Shown here: positions 1 to 8,635 of the stretch, piece after piece
Layout: the number at the start of each line of letters is the position of its first letter
How positions within the stretch are numbered: position 1 is the stretch's first letter
Source of the DNA: Actinokineospora globicatena
GTDB taxonomy: Bacteria; Actinomycetota; Actinomycetes; Mycobacteriales; Pseudonocardiaceae
Assembly: GCF_024171945.1 (NCBI RefSeq)
Contig: NZ_JAMTCR010000002.1
Coordinates: 124,001 to 188,000 of the forward strand
Direction: 5' to 3'
Length of the DNA stretch: 64,000 nt
Position numbers and translations under genes: made by a program
Notes under the pieces: model-generated
Seen by the model: only the letters and a program-made list of their open reading frames with translations
What the model was told of the DNA's origin: nothing
The model's database searches: none

Positions 1-183
1 CATGAGGTCGACCCCGACGATGGTCACCTCCTGGACGGGGAACTCGCTGGCGGCCAGGTGCTCCACCGCGCGGTGGGCCTCCTGGTAGGTGTCGTAGGAG
101 CCGATCGGCCACCCGGTGGGGGGTGTCGGGACCTTGGGGAGACCCTGGTTCGCTCGTCCAGGGCCGGAGAACGCACCGGTCAT
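1..183 (-). CDS. General stress protein 17M-like domain protein, N-terminal part (runs off window)
   Basis: The first 61 residues are visible; the gene continues beyond the left edge. After a short proline/glycine leader the protein reads GWPIGSYDTYQEAHRAVEHL and then a strand containing VTIVGVDLM. This is the usual opening of the GSP17M-like N-terminal domain found in actinobacterial proteins that continue into a hydrophobic glycine-rich C-terminus. The ATG at 183 is the only sensible start and lies 46 bases downstream of the acyl-CoA dehydrogenase stop on the same strand. The family is associated with general stress, but the biochemical role is unknown. The C-terminal part cannot be judged here. 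Confidence 0.75.
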   Translation of the reverse strand, partial: MTGAFSGPGRANQGLPKVPTPPTGWPIGSYDTYQEAHRAVEHLAASEFPVQEVTIVGVDLM

Positions 184-229
184 GAGCCCATCCTGCCAAC
201 CTGGCCGCAACCGTGCTAATCCGACATGC

Positions 230-1423
230 TCAGCGCGCCCGGTACTCCCGCAGCAGGCCGCGCGAGATGATCGTCTTCTGGATCTCGCTGGTGCCCTCGC
301 CGATGAGCAGGAACGGCGCCTCGCGCATCAGCCGCTCGATCTCGTACTCCTTGGAGTAGCCGTAGCCGCCGTGGATGCGGAACGACTCCTGGGTCACCTC
401 GGCGCAGTACTCGCTGGCCAGCAGCTTGGCCATGCCCGCCTCGACGTCGTTGCGCTGCCCGGAGTCCTTGAGCCGCGCGGCGTTGACCATCATCAGGTGC
501 GCGGCCTCGACCTTGGTCGCCATCTCGGCGAGCTTGAACGCGATCGCCTGGTGCTCGGCGATGGGCTTGCCGAAGGTCCGCCGCTGCTGGGCGTAGTCGA
601 CGGCGAGCTCGAAGGCCCGGATCGCGATGCCGCAGGCGCGGGCGGCGACGTTGACGCGGCCGACCTCGACGCCGTCCATCATGTGCGCGAAGCCCTTGCC
701 CGCCGCGCCGCCGAGGACCTTGTCGGCGCCGATCCGGTACCCGTCGAACACGGCCTCGGTGGTGTCGACGCCCTTGTAGCCCATCTTCTCGATCTTGCCG
801 GGGATGGTGAGGCCGGGCGCGACCTCGCCGAAGCCCTCGGGCTTGTCGACCAGGAACGTGGTGAGGTTCTGGTGCGGCTTCTCGGCGCCCTCGTCGGTGC
901 GCGCGAGCAGGGCGATCAGGTTGGAGCTGCCGCCGTTGGTGAGCCACATCTTGGCGCCGTCGACGGTGTAGGTGTCGCCGTCGCGCCGGGCCCTGGTCTT
1001 GATCGCGGCGACGTCGGACCCGAGGTCGGGCTCGGACATGGAGAACGCGCCGCGGATCTCACCGGTCGCCATCTTGGGCAGGTAGTGCTGCTTCTGATCC
1101 TCGGTGCCGTGCTGCTTGACCATGTGCGCGACGATGAAGTGCGTGTTGATCACACCGGACACGCTCATCCAGCCGCGCGCGATCTGCTCGACCACCAGCG
1201 CGTAGGTCAGCAGCGACTCGCCGAGACCGCCGTACTCCTCGGGGATGGTCAGGCCGAACAGCCCCATCTCGCGCATCCCGGCGACGATGTCGGTCGGGTA
1301 GGCGTCCGCGTGCTCCAGGGCCTGCGCGTGCGGGATGATCTCCTTGTCCACGAAGTCCTTGACCGTGGCCAGGATCTCCCGCTGGATGTCGGTCAGTCCG
1401 GCGGTCTGCGCGAGGCGGGCCAT
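230..1423 (-). CDS. Acyl-CoA dehydrogenase
   Basis: A full-length (397 aa) FAD-dependent acyl-CoA dehydrogenase that introduces a trans-2 double bond into an acyl-CoA and passes electrons to ETF. The family's three segments are present: an N-terminal helical domain (EEYGGLGES near residue 66), a central beta domain (AFSMSEPDLGSD near 130, KMWLTNGG near 160), and a C-terminal helical domain with R-x-FGKPIAEHQ. The IGEGTSEIQ segment places the catalytic glutamate at about residue 376. The substrate cannot be read from sequence. Two CoA-ester lyases lie 2.3 kb upstream on the same strand, which suggests short or branched dicarboxylic acyl-CoAs, for example an ethylmalonyl-CoA-like route. That is inference. 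Confidence 0.93.
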   Translation of the reverse strand: MARLAQTAGLTDIQREILATVKDFVDKEIIPHAQALEHADAYPTDIVAGMREMGLFGLTIPEEYGGLGESLLTYALVVEQIARGWMSVSGVINTHFIVAHMVKQHGTEDQKQHYLPKMATGEIRGAFSMSEPDLGSDVAAIKTRARRDGDTYTVDGAKMWLTNGGSSNLIALLARTDEGAEKPHQNLTTFLVDKPEGFGEVAPGLTIPGKIEKMGYKGVDTTEAVFDGYRIGADKVLGGAAGKGFAHMMDGVEVGRVNVAARACGIAIRAFELAVDYAQQRRTFGKPIAEHQAIAFKLAEMATKVEAAHLMMVNAARLKDSGQRNDVEAGMAKLLASEYCAEVTQESFRIHGGYGYSKEYEIERLMREAPFLLIGEGTSEIQKTIISRGLLREYRAR

Positions 1424-1513
1424 GCGAGCTCCCTACGTCCCGGGGTTGTTACCGGCCAGTATGTCGCGGTTAACGCCCGTTCGCGCCCCCGAAGTGCTCC
1501 GGACCACACGCAG

Positions 1514-1539
1514 CGGCCCGGGCTGCTGGACCCGGGCCG
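1514..1539 (-). terminator. Hairpin, likely terminator of the small zinc-ribbon gene
   Basis: A perfect 9-bp inverted repeat, CGGCCCGGG with its complement, encloses an 8-base loop. It lies 28 bases past the stop of the zinc-ribbon gene and before the acyl-CoA dehydrogenase. On the plus strand it is followed by TTTCG; on the minus strand there is no T-run, so termination is inferred from the stem and its position. Confidence 0.5.
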
Positions 1540-1567
1540 TTTCGAACTCTCGCTGTGGGGTTACTAC

Positions 1568-1783
1568 TCAGCCAGCACGCAGCTCCAACGCGGTCCCGCA
1601 GTCCTTGCAGTCCTCGGCGAGCACGTAGACATCCGCACCGCAGTCGGTGCACGAGCGGAAACTGCGGTCGAACAGATCATCCCGCTGCCGGTGCCGACCA
1701 CTGAAGAAGCTCAGCACGCCACGCGACTCGGAAGGAAGGCTGTGTCTACCCATGCCCCCAGAGCACCCCACCGCCATGGTCAC
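1568..1783 (-). CDS. Small zinc-ribbon protein, conserved hypothetical
   Basis: A short protein of about 71 aa with two CxxC knuckles (CTDCGADV and CKDCGTAL) at its C-terminus, which make a rubredoxin-like zinc ribbon. The preceding basic stretch SFFSGRHRQRDDLFDRSF resembles small actinobacterial proteins of unknown function. The GTG at 1783 was chosen because a GGGGGAG Shine-Dalgarno lies 8 bases upstream. In-frame ATGs at 1777 and 1753 are alternatives, and the conserved part starts only after 1753. It stands alone between two metabolic genes. Function unknown; zinc binding is inferred from the cysteines. Confidence 0.7.
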   Translation of the reverse strand: MTMAVGCSGGMGRHSLPSESRGVLSFFSGRHRQRDDLFDRSFRSCTDCGADVYVLAEDCKDCGTALELRAG

Positions 1784-1936
1784 GAGCAAGTCTCCCCCGT
1801 GATCTGTGCGTTATGTCACGACAACCTCTCACGCTTTGTCACGTCCTTGACCTGCACCGTAATCGGACTGTGAACATCACGCCCCGATCACACCACCGTC
1901 CCCCAGTCAACCCGAGGTGCCTTAGGGAGCCAGTTC

Positions 1937-2602
1937 TCAGGCGTCGAGTCCCAGCAGCCAGGTGTCAACGTGGGGGCACAGGGCACGCAACGCGTCGATA
2001 CCCAGGGCGGTCACCGCGAGCGGCCCTTCGACCGTCTTGGCGTACCCCGGGCAGTGGCCGATCAGTCGCTTCGACGGCGCCGTAGCAGGCCCGTCGTTGA
2101 TCAGCTCGGGCCCACCCGCCTGACCGACCTCGGCTGCGAGCTTGAGCGCGAGGCCCGGCTCACCCCGCAGCTCGGCGAGCTGCACCCCAGCGGCGAACAC
2201 CCACGCCTCGATCTCGTGCAAGACCACATTCGGCCGGAACCGGTGATCGCCGATGGCTGCTGCCATGGCTGCCTCGACGTGCGCGACCCGCTCGTAGGCG
2301 TCGTGCGCGGGCCTGTCGGACATACCCGGACACTCCTCGGGCAGGCCGTAGAAGTCGACCAGGGTGGTCAGCACGTCGATGCTGGAGTCCCGCAGCAGGA
2401 GCCGGATCTCTCGTTCGAGCTTCGCCCACGTGGTCAGGCCACCGCGGCGCGCGGGACCACCCACCGCCCGCCGGGTGGTGACGATCGAGAAGGTGACCGC
2501 CCACCCCGCCCGCTCCAGGTGCGGACGCAGGACCTCGGCGACGACCACTTCCTCGGTCTGCCCTTCCACCAGCAGGTGCAGGCGGCGGAAGCGATCAGGC
2601 AT
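1937..2602 (-). CDS. DUF4276-type TOPRIM-like protein, partner of the adjacent ATPase
   Basis: A 221-residue protein beginning HLLVEGQTEE, where the invariant glutamate resembles the first TOPRIM acidic motif. It continues with TLVDFYGLP, NVVLHEIEAWVFA and the KRLIGHCPGYAKTVEG block typical of DUF4276 proteins, which occur almost exclusively beside AAA ATPases. The reading frame is open further upstream, but the ATG at 2602 is preferred. It overlaps the ATPase stop by 8 bases, which implies translational coupling. By analogy with ATPase/TOPRIM pairs such as OLD-type and PARIS systems it may be a nuclease effector controlled by the ATPase. No function has been shown from this sequence. Confidence 0.8.
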   Translation of the reverse strand: MPDRFRRLHLLVEGQTEEVVVAEVLRPHLERAGWAVTFSIVTTRRAVGGPARRGGLTTWAKLEREIRLLLRDSSIDVLTTLVDFYGLPEECPGMSDRPAHDAYERVAHVEAAMAAAIGDHRFRPNVVLHEIEAWVFAAGVQLAELRGEPGLALKLAAEVGQAGGPELINDGPATAPSKRLIGHCPGYAKTVEGPLAVTALGIDALRALCPHVDTWLLGLDA

Positions 2603-3713
2603 AGGGGCTGCTCCCGGCAGGGCCAGGTCGACCGCCGAGGAGGTTCTTCTCCCAGAGCTCCCCGAGCGAGTACTCCTCCAGCCAGGCGGCGAGGTGCTGC
2701 GCGTCGGGCCTGGTGAACACGGATCCGCCACCGGTCCGCTCGACCACGATGAGGTCCTCGATGTCGAACTGGTTCATCAACGTCACGGACTGGGTGGCCA
2801 GCAGCACCTGCGCCCGCGTGCTCGCCTGGTGGAGCAAGCCTGCGAGCTGGACGACGGCGAAGGGGTGCAGACCGAGTTCCGGCTCGTCCAACACGACCAG
2901 GTGCGGCAGGTTGGGCTGGAGGAGCAAGGTGGCCAGGCAGATGAACCGGAGTGTCCCGTCGGACATCTGGTTGGCGGAGAAGATGACATCGGAATCGGTC
3001 TGCTGCCAGCGTATTCGCACCCGGTCGCTGTTTTCCGGCTGGAGGACGAAATCCCGGAAGAACGGGGCGACTTGGCGGACCACGGCGACTATCCGCTGAT
3101 ACGCGGAGTTGTCCTGGCTATCGCGCATCGACAACAGCACAGCCGCGAGGTTCCCGGCGTCCGACCGCAACGCCAGGTTGTCCGCTGTCGGGTTGAGCCG
3201 CTTGACCGGGGCGTCCCGACTCGTGTCGTGGAAGTGGAAAACGCGGCAACCCTTGACAAGATCGGACGTGTCTTCGAACGGCGGGAACATCGTCTGCTCG
3301 GGCGATGGCCTGCCGCCGCGCACCCGGCCGGAGAGGCCGCTCTCGCCATGTCCGACGCCGAGCGGGATCTCGATGCCGTCGGACTCGATCACTTCCTTGG
3401 CGAAGATCATCTCGTCGTTCGCCCCTGGCACGAGGTGCGCCGTGTAAGACCGCGCGGGGCCGCGGAGCACGAGTCGGATCTCGCGGGCAGGGGTGATCTG
3501 GTCGAGCATGGCCGATGCCCCACCGTTGACACCCACGTAGAGCCGCAATTCCCGATCGGCTATCCGGCCGAGCAGTTCGAGTACGCGGATGAAGTTGCTC
3601 TTGCCCGCGCCATTCGCACCGACGAACACATTGATCCTGCCGAGTCGAACAGTCGCGTGTGAGATCGAAGTGAAGCCCTCCACCTCGATCTCACGCACAG
3701 CGACATCGGACAC
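2595..3713 (-). CDS. AAA family ATPase (AAA15/AAA21, OLD-like)
   Basis: A 372-residue ABC-like ATPase. Walker A GANGAGKSN is at residues 32-40, the signature-like segment QMSDGTLRF near 248, Walker B LVVLDEPELGLHP near 272 and a switch ATQS near 307. The middle is long and family-specific. The start is a GTG 10 bases after the upstream lyase stop, so the gene is probably read through from the metabolic operon. It overlaps the DUF4276 gene downstream by 8 bases. Such pairs are frequent in defence islands. The ATPase would sense the trigger and gate the TOPRIM-like partner; this role is inferred. Confidence 0.88.
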   Translation of the reverse strand: MSDVAVREIEVEGFTSISHATVRLGRINVFVGANGAGKSNFIRVLELLGRIADRELRLYVGVNGGASAMLDQITPAREIRLVLRGPARSYTAHLVPGANDEMIFAKEVIESDGIEIPLGVGHGESGLSGRVRGGRPSPEQTMFPPFEDTSDLVKGCRVFHFHDTSRDAPVKRLNPTADNLALRSDAGNLAAVLLSMRDSQDNSAYQRIVAVVRQVAPFFRDFVLQPENSDRVRIRWQQTDSDVIFSANQMSDGTLRFICLATLLLQPNLPHLVVLDEPELGLHPFAVVQLAGLLHQASTRAQVLLATQSVTLMNQFDIEDLIVVERTGGGSVFTRPDAQHLAAWLEEYSLGELWEKNLLGGRPGPAGSSPYA

Positions 3714-3723
3714 GGGCCGAACT

Positions 3724-4569
3724 CTAGTCAGCGTTGATCGCCGACGCGATGGCTAGGACGCGGTGGGCGTCGGCCACGTGGAGGTTTTCGATCATCTTGC
3801 CGTTGACCGTGGCCACGCCCTTGCCGGTGGATTGGGCTTCGTCGAAGGCGGCGATGACTTCGTGGGCGTGGGCGATCTCGGCTTCTGAGGGGGCGAAGAT
3901 GCGGTTGCAGGGGTCCAGTTGGCTGGGGTGGATGAGGGTCTTGCCGTCGAAGCCGAACTGGTGGGCTTGGGTGCACTCTTCGGCGAAGCCGTCTAGGTCC
4001 TTTACGTCGTTGTAGACGCCGTCGAGGATTGCCTTACCTGCGGCTCTAGCACCGAGCAGCGCGAGGGACAGGCTGGCGAGCAGGGGGCCGCGGCCAGGGA
4101 CGTGCTGGGCGTGGAGTTCCTTGGCCAGGTCGTTGGTGCCCAGCACCAAGACCGTCAAGCGCGGGGAAGCGGACGCGATCTCGTAGGCGTGCAGCATCGC
4201 GATCGGGGTTTCGATCATCGCCCAGATCGGGGTGTCCGCGGGGACGGCGTCCTCGATGCGGCGGACGTCCGCAGCTGAGTTGACCTTGGGGACGACGATC
4301 GCGGCGGGGGACACGGCGGCGGCGGCGCGGACGTCGTCGGCGAACCACGGGGTGTCCAGGCCGTTCACCCGGATCGTGACCTCGCGCTTGCCGTACTCAC
4401 CGGAGGCGACGGCGGCGCAGACCCGGGCGCGGCCGTCGACCTTGGCGTCCGGGGAGACCGAGTCCTCCAGGTCGAGGATCAGCGCGTCGGCGTCGAGGGT
4501 CTTGGCCTTCTCCAGGGCGCGCTCGTTGGCGCCGGGCATGTACAGGACGGAGCGGCGGGGGTTAGCCAC
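3724..4569 (-). CDS. HpcH/HpaI aldolase / citrate lyase beta-like (CitE) CoA-ester lyase
   Basis: A 281-residue TIM-barrel protein of the CitE/malyl-CoA lyase family. It starts with [18 protein letters not shown], followed by LILDLEDSV (metal-binding acidic residues), the VPKV strand and the IETP motif. It ends with [11 protein letters not shown], the usual family C-terminal motif. These enzymes cleave or condense 3-hydroxyacyl-CoA esters such as malyl-CoA or citramalyl-CoA with Mg2+. The GTG at 4569 was chosen over an upstream GTG at 4590 because GAGGAG lies 7 bases before it. It overlaps the stop of the preceding lyase by 8 bases. Exact substrate not determinable. Confidence 0.88.
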   Translation of the reverse strand: MANPRRSVLYMPGANERALEKAKTLDADALILDLEDSVSPDAKVDGRARVCAAVASGEYGKREVTIRVNGLDTPWFADDVRAAAAVSPAAIVVPKVNSAADVRRIEDAVPADTPIWAMIETPIAMLHAYEIASASPRLTVLVLGTNDLAKELHAQHVPGRGPLLASLSLALLGARAAGKAILDGVYNDVKDLDGFAEECTQAHQFGFDGKTLIHPSQLDPCNRIFAPSEAEIAHAHEVIAAFDEAQSTGKGVATVNGKMIENLHVADAHRVLAIASAINAD

Positions 4570-5623
4570 GGGCGGACTCCTCGTAGGCACGGGCGAGTTC
4601 GGGGTCGCGGGCGGCGAGGGCGTCAGCCAGCTCGACCATCACGCGGCACTGCTTGACGGTGGCGTCGTCCTGCATCTTGCCGTCGAGCATGACCGCGCCG
4701 GTGCCGTCCCCCATCGCGGCGATGACGCGGCGGGCCCAGGCGACCTCGGCCGGGTCCGGGGAGAAGACGCGACGGGCGATCTCGATCTGGCGCGGGTGCA
4801 GGCTCCACGCGCCGACGCACCCGAGCAGGAACGCGTTGCGGAACTGGTCCTCGCACGCCACTACATCCGCGATGTCCCCGAACGGCCCGTAGTACGGCAG
4901 GATCCCCGCCGCGGCGCACGCGTCGACCATCCGCGCGACGGTGTAGTGCCATAGATCCTGCTGGTACGTCGTGCGTCCCGCGGTGAGGTCGTCGCCTAGA
5001 GGGTCCGTGCGCACTAGATAGCCAGGATGCCCCCCACCGACGCGGGTCGTTTTCATCCGACGGCTCGCGGCCAGGTCGGCGGGACCGAGCGAGATCCCCT
5101 GCATGCGGGGGCTGGCCGTGGCGATGTCCTCCACGTTGGCCACGCCCGCCGCCGTCTCCAGCAGCGCGTGCACCAGGATCGGCCGCCGCAGCCCGGCGCG
5201 CGCCTCCAACTGGGCCAGCAGCCGGTCGACGTAGTGGATGTCGGCGGCGCTCTCCACCTTCGGCACCATGATCACGTCGAGCTTGTCGCCGATCTCGGTG
5301 ACCAGGGTGATCAGGTCGTCGAGCACCCACGGCGAGTCGAGGCTGTTGACCCGGGTCCACAGCTGGGTGTCGCCGAAGTCGACCGCCTTGCCCACCTTGA
5401 CCAGGCCGTCGCGGGCGGCCTCCTTGCGGTCGGCGCGGACCGCGTCCTCGAGGTTGCCGAGCACGACATCGGCCTTCGCCAGCAGGTCGGGGACCTTGGC
5501 GGCCATCTTCTCGTTGGACGGGTCGAAGAAGTGGATCATGCGCGACGGCCGGAACGGGATCTCCCGCACCGGGTCCGGCGCGCCGACCGCGAGCGGGCGG
5601 AAGAAGTCCTTCGGGGAGCGCAT
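4562..5623 (-). CDS. Malyl-CoA/beta-methylmalyl-CoA lyase-type CoA-ester lyase
   Basis: A 353-residue CitE superfamily enzyme of the longer type. It opens [15 protein letters not shown], has [13 protein letters not shown], the metal/CoA motif LGNLEDAV, the strand IMVPKVES and ALLETAAGV, and ends with [12 protein letters not shown]. This form occurs in actinobacterial ethylmalonyl-CoA pathway clusters beside crotonyl-CoA carboxylase/reductase. No such reductase lies in this window, so the pathway is only suggested. The ATG at 5623 is preceded by GGAGG; the open frame further upstream has no good ribosome site. It is the first gene of the leftward operon and diverges from the ArsR-type regulator. 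Confidence 0.85.
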   Translation of the reverse strand: MRSPKDFFRPLAVGAPDPVREIPFRPSRMIHFFDPSNEKMAAKVPDLLAKADVVLGNLEDAVRADRKEAARDGLVKVGKAVDFGDTQLWTRVNSLDSPWVLDDLITLVTEIGDKLDVIMVPKVESAADIHYVDRLLAQLEARAGLRRPILVHALLETAAGVANVEDIATASPRMQGISLGPADLAASRRMKTTRVGGGHPGYLVRTDPLGDDLTAGRTTYQQDLWHYTVARMVDACAAAGILPYYGPFGDIADVVACEDQFRNAFLLGCVGAWSLHPRQIEIARRVFSPDPAEVAWARRVIAAMGDGTGAVMLDGKMQDDATVKQCRVMVELADALAARDPELARAYEESARG

Positions 5624-5800
5624 GGGACCTCCGATCGAGGTTAACCGACCAGTAACAACGTGAGTTCTAGTCGACCACGGCCCTGTCGACGTCGCCATTG
5701 TGGCCACCGACACGTGCAGGCGGCCGGGACCACCCCCCGGGTCCCGGCCGCCGTCTTCCCCCGCGCACAGCACAGCGCAGACCGACGGGTAACCGGAAAC

Positions 5801-5838
5801 CTTTCGAAGCGGTTCGAAAGCACCACTAACCTGGCTGG
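5801..5838 (+). promoter_or_regulatory. Palindromic operator plus leaderless promoter of the ArsR-type gene
   Basis: CTTTCGAA and TTCGAAAG (5801-5808 and 5813-5820) form a perfect 8-bp inverted repeat with a 4-base centre. A -10-like TAACCT sits at 5827-5832, six bases before the ATG at 5839, so the transcript probably starts at the ATG. The repeat covers the -35 position, as expected for a repressor acting on its own gene and possibly on the divergent lyase operon. Confidence 0.6.
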
Positions 5839-6783
5839 ATGATCACCGCCCGGCTGGACGCCGACGTGCTCGCCCGGATCCGGTTGAGCAGCTCGCCCGC
5901 GGCGGAGGCACTGGCCTGGCTGGTCGCCACCCTCGCCGAGCGCAGGCACCCGATCTTCGGCGCGCCCGGCCCCGCGGCCCGCTTCGCCCTGCGCGACCGC
6001 GACGTGCGGATGATCGCCAGCACGCTGCCCACCGGCAAGGGCTACATGCCCGACTTGCTCACCCCGCCACCCCCGCGCGGCGCGGCCGACCTGGTCCTCG
6101 CCGAGCAGCTGGACATGGTCGCCGCCACCCCGGCCGACGTCGCCGCCTTCCAGGTCGCCGCCACCAAGCACCCGTCCGCGGACGCCCGCCGGGCCATCGA
6201 GAACGGCACCTTCGCCGTCCGCGCCGCCCAGGGCCTGGCCCGCTTCTGGTCCGCCGCGATGACCGAGAGCTGGTCAGGCCTACGCGACCGCCTCGACGCC
6301 GACATCACCGCCAAGTCGAAGGTCATGGCCACCGAGGGCGTGGGCGCGCTGCTCGGCTCCTTGCACACCCACATCCGGTGGACCGGCGGGGCTATCGAGC
6401 TCACCAAGAACCGCTCTTGGCACTGGGAGACCACGCCGACCGACCTGGTCTTGAGCCCGGTAGCCCTAACTTGGCCCACCTACTACGTGCAGTTAGAGGA
6501 CCCCGAGAACGCTGTCCTCTACTACCCACCCCAAGGCCTGGGCGTACCAACCGGCGCGGATAGGACTGCCGTGTCCCGCCTCATCGGACCAACCCGCGCA
6601 ACCCTGCTCCGAGACCTCCACGTCCCGCGCAGCACTACCGACCTCAGTAAGCGCCACCAGCTCGCGGTAGGAACGGTCTCGTACCACTTATCTGTCCTGC
6701 ATGAATCCGGCCTGGTCACCAAGACCCGCGCCAAGCGCACCGTCCTCTACCAACGCACCGACCAGGCCGAACGCCTCCAGTAA
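5839..6783 (+). CDS. ArsR-type winged-helix regulator with N-terminal effector domain
   Basis: A 314-residue protein. The long N-terminal part ([17 protein letters not shown] onward) resembles the sensing domain of actinobacterial ArsR-like regulators. The last 75 residues form a winged helix: [17 protein letters not shown], then [20 protein letters not shown] (recognition helix) and a basic wing [11 protein letters not shown]. It lacks the cysteines of metal-sensing ArsR proteins, so an acyl or other organic ligand is more likely. It is transcribed away from the CoA-ester lyase operon, with a palindrome between them, and probably controls both units. The start coincides with the predicted transcription start. 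Confidence 0.85.
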   Translation: MITARLDADVLARIRLSSSPAAEALAWLVATLAERRHPIFGAPGPAARFALRDRDVRMIASTLPTGKGYMPDLLTPPPPRGAADLVLAEQLDMVAATPADVAAFQVAATKHPSADARRAIENGTFAVRAAQGLARFWSAAMTESWSGLRDRLDADITAKSKVMATEGVGALLGSLHTHIRWTGGAIELTKNRSWHWETTPTDLVLSPVALTWPTYYVQLEDPENAVLYYPPQGLGVPTGADRTAVSRLIGPTRATLLRDLHVPRSTTDLSKRHQLAVGTVSYHLSVLHESGLVTKTRAKRTVLYQRTDQAERLQ

Positions 6784-7363
6784 CCCGCCCAAGCCCCACC
6801 ACCCGCCACGCCAGCGCCGCCACGCTCTCCCCCGCGCCACCGCCCCAGCCCTGCTTCCCCCGGCGCCACGAGCCTGCTCAACCGACAAGCCGCTCGCCCC
6901 AAACGGCCCCTCATCTAACCCGGCCCCACTAGCCACCGCGCCCAACCACCTCGGCGCAGCCATGAACGCCAGGCCCAACCTCACCCCGCGGCAGCTAGCC
7001 CCACCGCCCCCGGATCGCGCCCGCGCGCGCAGGCAACCCCTGCCCAGCCCCCACCCTCTCCGGGGGGCGTCCCTGGGCCAGCCTACCCGGGGGCACCGAC
7101 AGTCGATCTTGAAACGACCCCCGCAGAGATCCACATGTGGACAACTTCTGTCACCCAGAAGACGGAAAATCCGAGCAGCACAGAAGCCAAATCCCCTGGT
7201 CGCGACCCCAGAGGCAGGCCAAGCCCAGCGATCCAAGAGCAAGTCGCCCCGCGAGTGATCATCAACCACCCGGAACGAACCGGAAGAGTCCACAAAGGAC
7301 GAACGCCGCGACAACGGCGGGCGAGCGCTGATCGCGTGACGGGCCGGGTGGGCTGAGTCCGGC
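6784..7363. other. Gene-free stretch, C-rich on the plus strand
   Basis: About 580 bases without a convincing gene. The plus strand is strongly pyrimidine-rich, with many CCC/CCA runs. This opens long but low-complexity frames on both strands (proline-rich one way, glycine/arginine-rich the other) that have no domain character and no ribosome sites. I see no RNA gene or repeat in it. Confidence 0.6.
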
Positions 7364-7375
7364 TAGCCTGACCGC
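7364..7375 (+). promoter_or_regulatory. Leaderless promoter -10 of the MgtE_N gene
   Basis: TAGCCT at 7364-7369 fits the actinobacterial TANNNT -10 element and stands six bases before the GTG at 7376. No Shine-Dalgarno precedes that start, consistent with a leaderless mRNA. Confidence 0.6.
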
Positions 7376-8635
7376 GTGGCGGGCATGGGCAAGATCTTCG
7401 CGGCGCAGTTGCTGGGTCTGCCGGTGTTCGGGCCGGACGGCGAGTCGATCGGGCGGATCCGGGACCTGGTGGCGGGGTTGCGGCCGGACGGGTCGGCGCC
7501 GAGGGTGCTCGGGGTGGTGATCGAGTTGGCGTCGCGGCGGCGGATCTTCGTGCCGATGCTGCGGGTGGCCTCGATCGACCCGACGGCGGTGACGCTGGCG
7601 ACCGGGTCGGTCAACCTGCGGCACTTCCACCAGCGGCCCAACGAGGTGCTGGTGGTCGGCCAGCTGCTCGACGCGAGGGTGACCGTGGTGGACAGCGGCG
7701 CGCGGGCCGAGGTCGTGGACACCGCGATGGAGCAGACCAGGACCAGGGACTGGGTGCTGTCGCGGGTGGCCATCCGGGAGCGCACCGGGCGGTTGGGCAG
7801 GCGCGGGCCGATCATGGTGCTGGCCTGGTCGGAGATCCGCTCGCCCGGGATCACCGAGCTGGAGGGCGCGCCGCAGGCCGCCGACCAGCTGCTGGCCGTG
7901 TTCGACACCATGCGCGCCGCCGACGTGGCCACCGCGCTGCAGGACCTGCCGCTCAAGCGCCGCTACGAGGTCGCTGACGCGCTCGACGACGAGCGGCTCG
8001 CCGACGTCATCGAGGAGCTGCCCGAGGAAGACCAGAAGGTCCTGCTGGCGCACCTGGACGAGGAGCGCGCCGCGGACGTGCTGGAGGCGATGGACCCCGA
8101 CGACGCGGCCGACCTGCTCGCCGAGCTGTCCGAGCTGGACAAGAACCGGCTGCTGGAGCTGATGGAGCCCGAGGAGTCCGCGCCGGTCAGGCGGCTGCTG
8201 GAGTACTCCTTCGACACAGCGGGCGGGTTGATGACCCCGGAGCCGATCGTGCTGACGCCGGACGCCCCGATCTCCGAGGCGCTCGCCCGGGTCCGCAACC
8301 CCGACCTGCCGCCCGCGCTGGCCAGCATGGTGTTCGTCTGCCGCCCGCCGACGGCGACCCCGACCGGCCGCTACCTGGGCTGCGTGCACATCCAGCGGCT
8401 GCTGCGCGAACCGCCGTTCGACCTGGTCGCGGGCGCGGTGGACAAGGAGTTGGCGCTGCTGCGGCCGACCGACTCGCTGGTCGAGGTGACCCGCTACTTC
8501 GCCACCTACAACCTGGTGTGCGCGCCGGTGGTCGACGACGAGGAGCACCTGCTCGGCGCGGTGACCGTGGACGACGTGCTCGACCACCTGCTGCCCGAGG
8601 GCTGGCGCGAGCGCGAGGGGGCCCGCGGTGCCTGA
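7376..8635 (+). CDS. MgtE intracellular N-domain and CBS-domain protein (no membrane part)
   Basis: A 419-residue soluble protein. Residues 1-110 resemble a PRC-barrel-like domain (GLPVFGPDGESIGRIRDLV). Residues 155-280 are the superhelical MgtE N-domain, with repeated acidic segments such as VIEELPEEDQKVLL and MDPDDAADLLAEL. Residues 290-410 carry CBS motifs (GGLMTPEPIVL, CAPVVDDEEHLLGAVTVDDV). The transmembrane Mg2+ channel of true MgtE is absent, so it is a cytosolic regulator or Mg2+/nucleotide sensor rather than a transporter. It overlaps the DUF1003 gene by 8 bases. The same gene stands near mrp and sigE in mycobacteria (Rv1232c). Confidence 0.85.
   Translation: MAGMGKIFAAQLLGLPVFGPDGESIGRIRDLVAGLRPDGSAPRVLGVVIELASRRRIFVPMLRVASIDPTAVTLATGSVNLRHFHQRPNEVLVVGQLLDARVTVVDSGARAEVVDTAMEQTRTRDWVLSRVAIRERTGRLGRRGPIMVLAWSEIRSPGITELEGAPQAADQLLAVFDTMRAADVATALQDLPLKRRYEVADALDDERLADVIEELPEEDQKVLLAHLDEERAADVLEAMDPDDAADLLAELSELDKNRLLELMEPEESAPVRRLLEYSFDTAGGLMTPEPIVLTPDAPISEALARVRNPDLPPALASMVFVCRPPTATPTGRYLGCVHIQRLLREPPFDLVAGAVDKELALLRPTDSLVEVTRYFATYNLVCAPVVDDEEHLLGAVTVDDVLDHLLPEGWREREGARGA

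Noticed and set aside
116-1873. 585-codon plus-strand frame opposite the acyl-CoA dehydrogenase
   Set aside because: It is the antisense of a clear acyl-CoA dehydrogenase and reads as low-complexity Leu/Gly/Asp/Val, the usual shadow in high-GC DNA.
6688-7314. Minus-strand Gly/Arg-rich frame in the gene-free stretch
   Set aside because: No ribosome site, no domain, and composition driven by the C-rich opposite strand.
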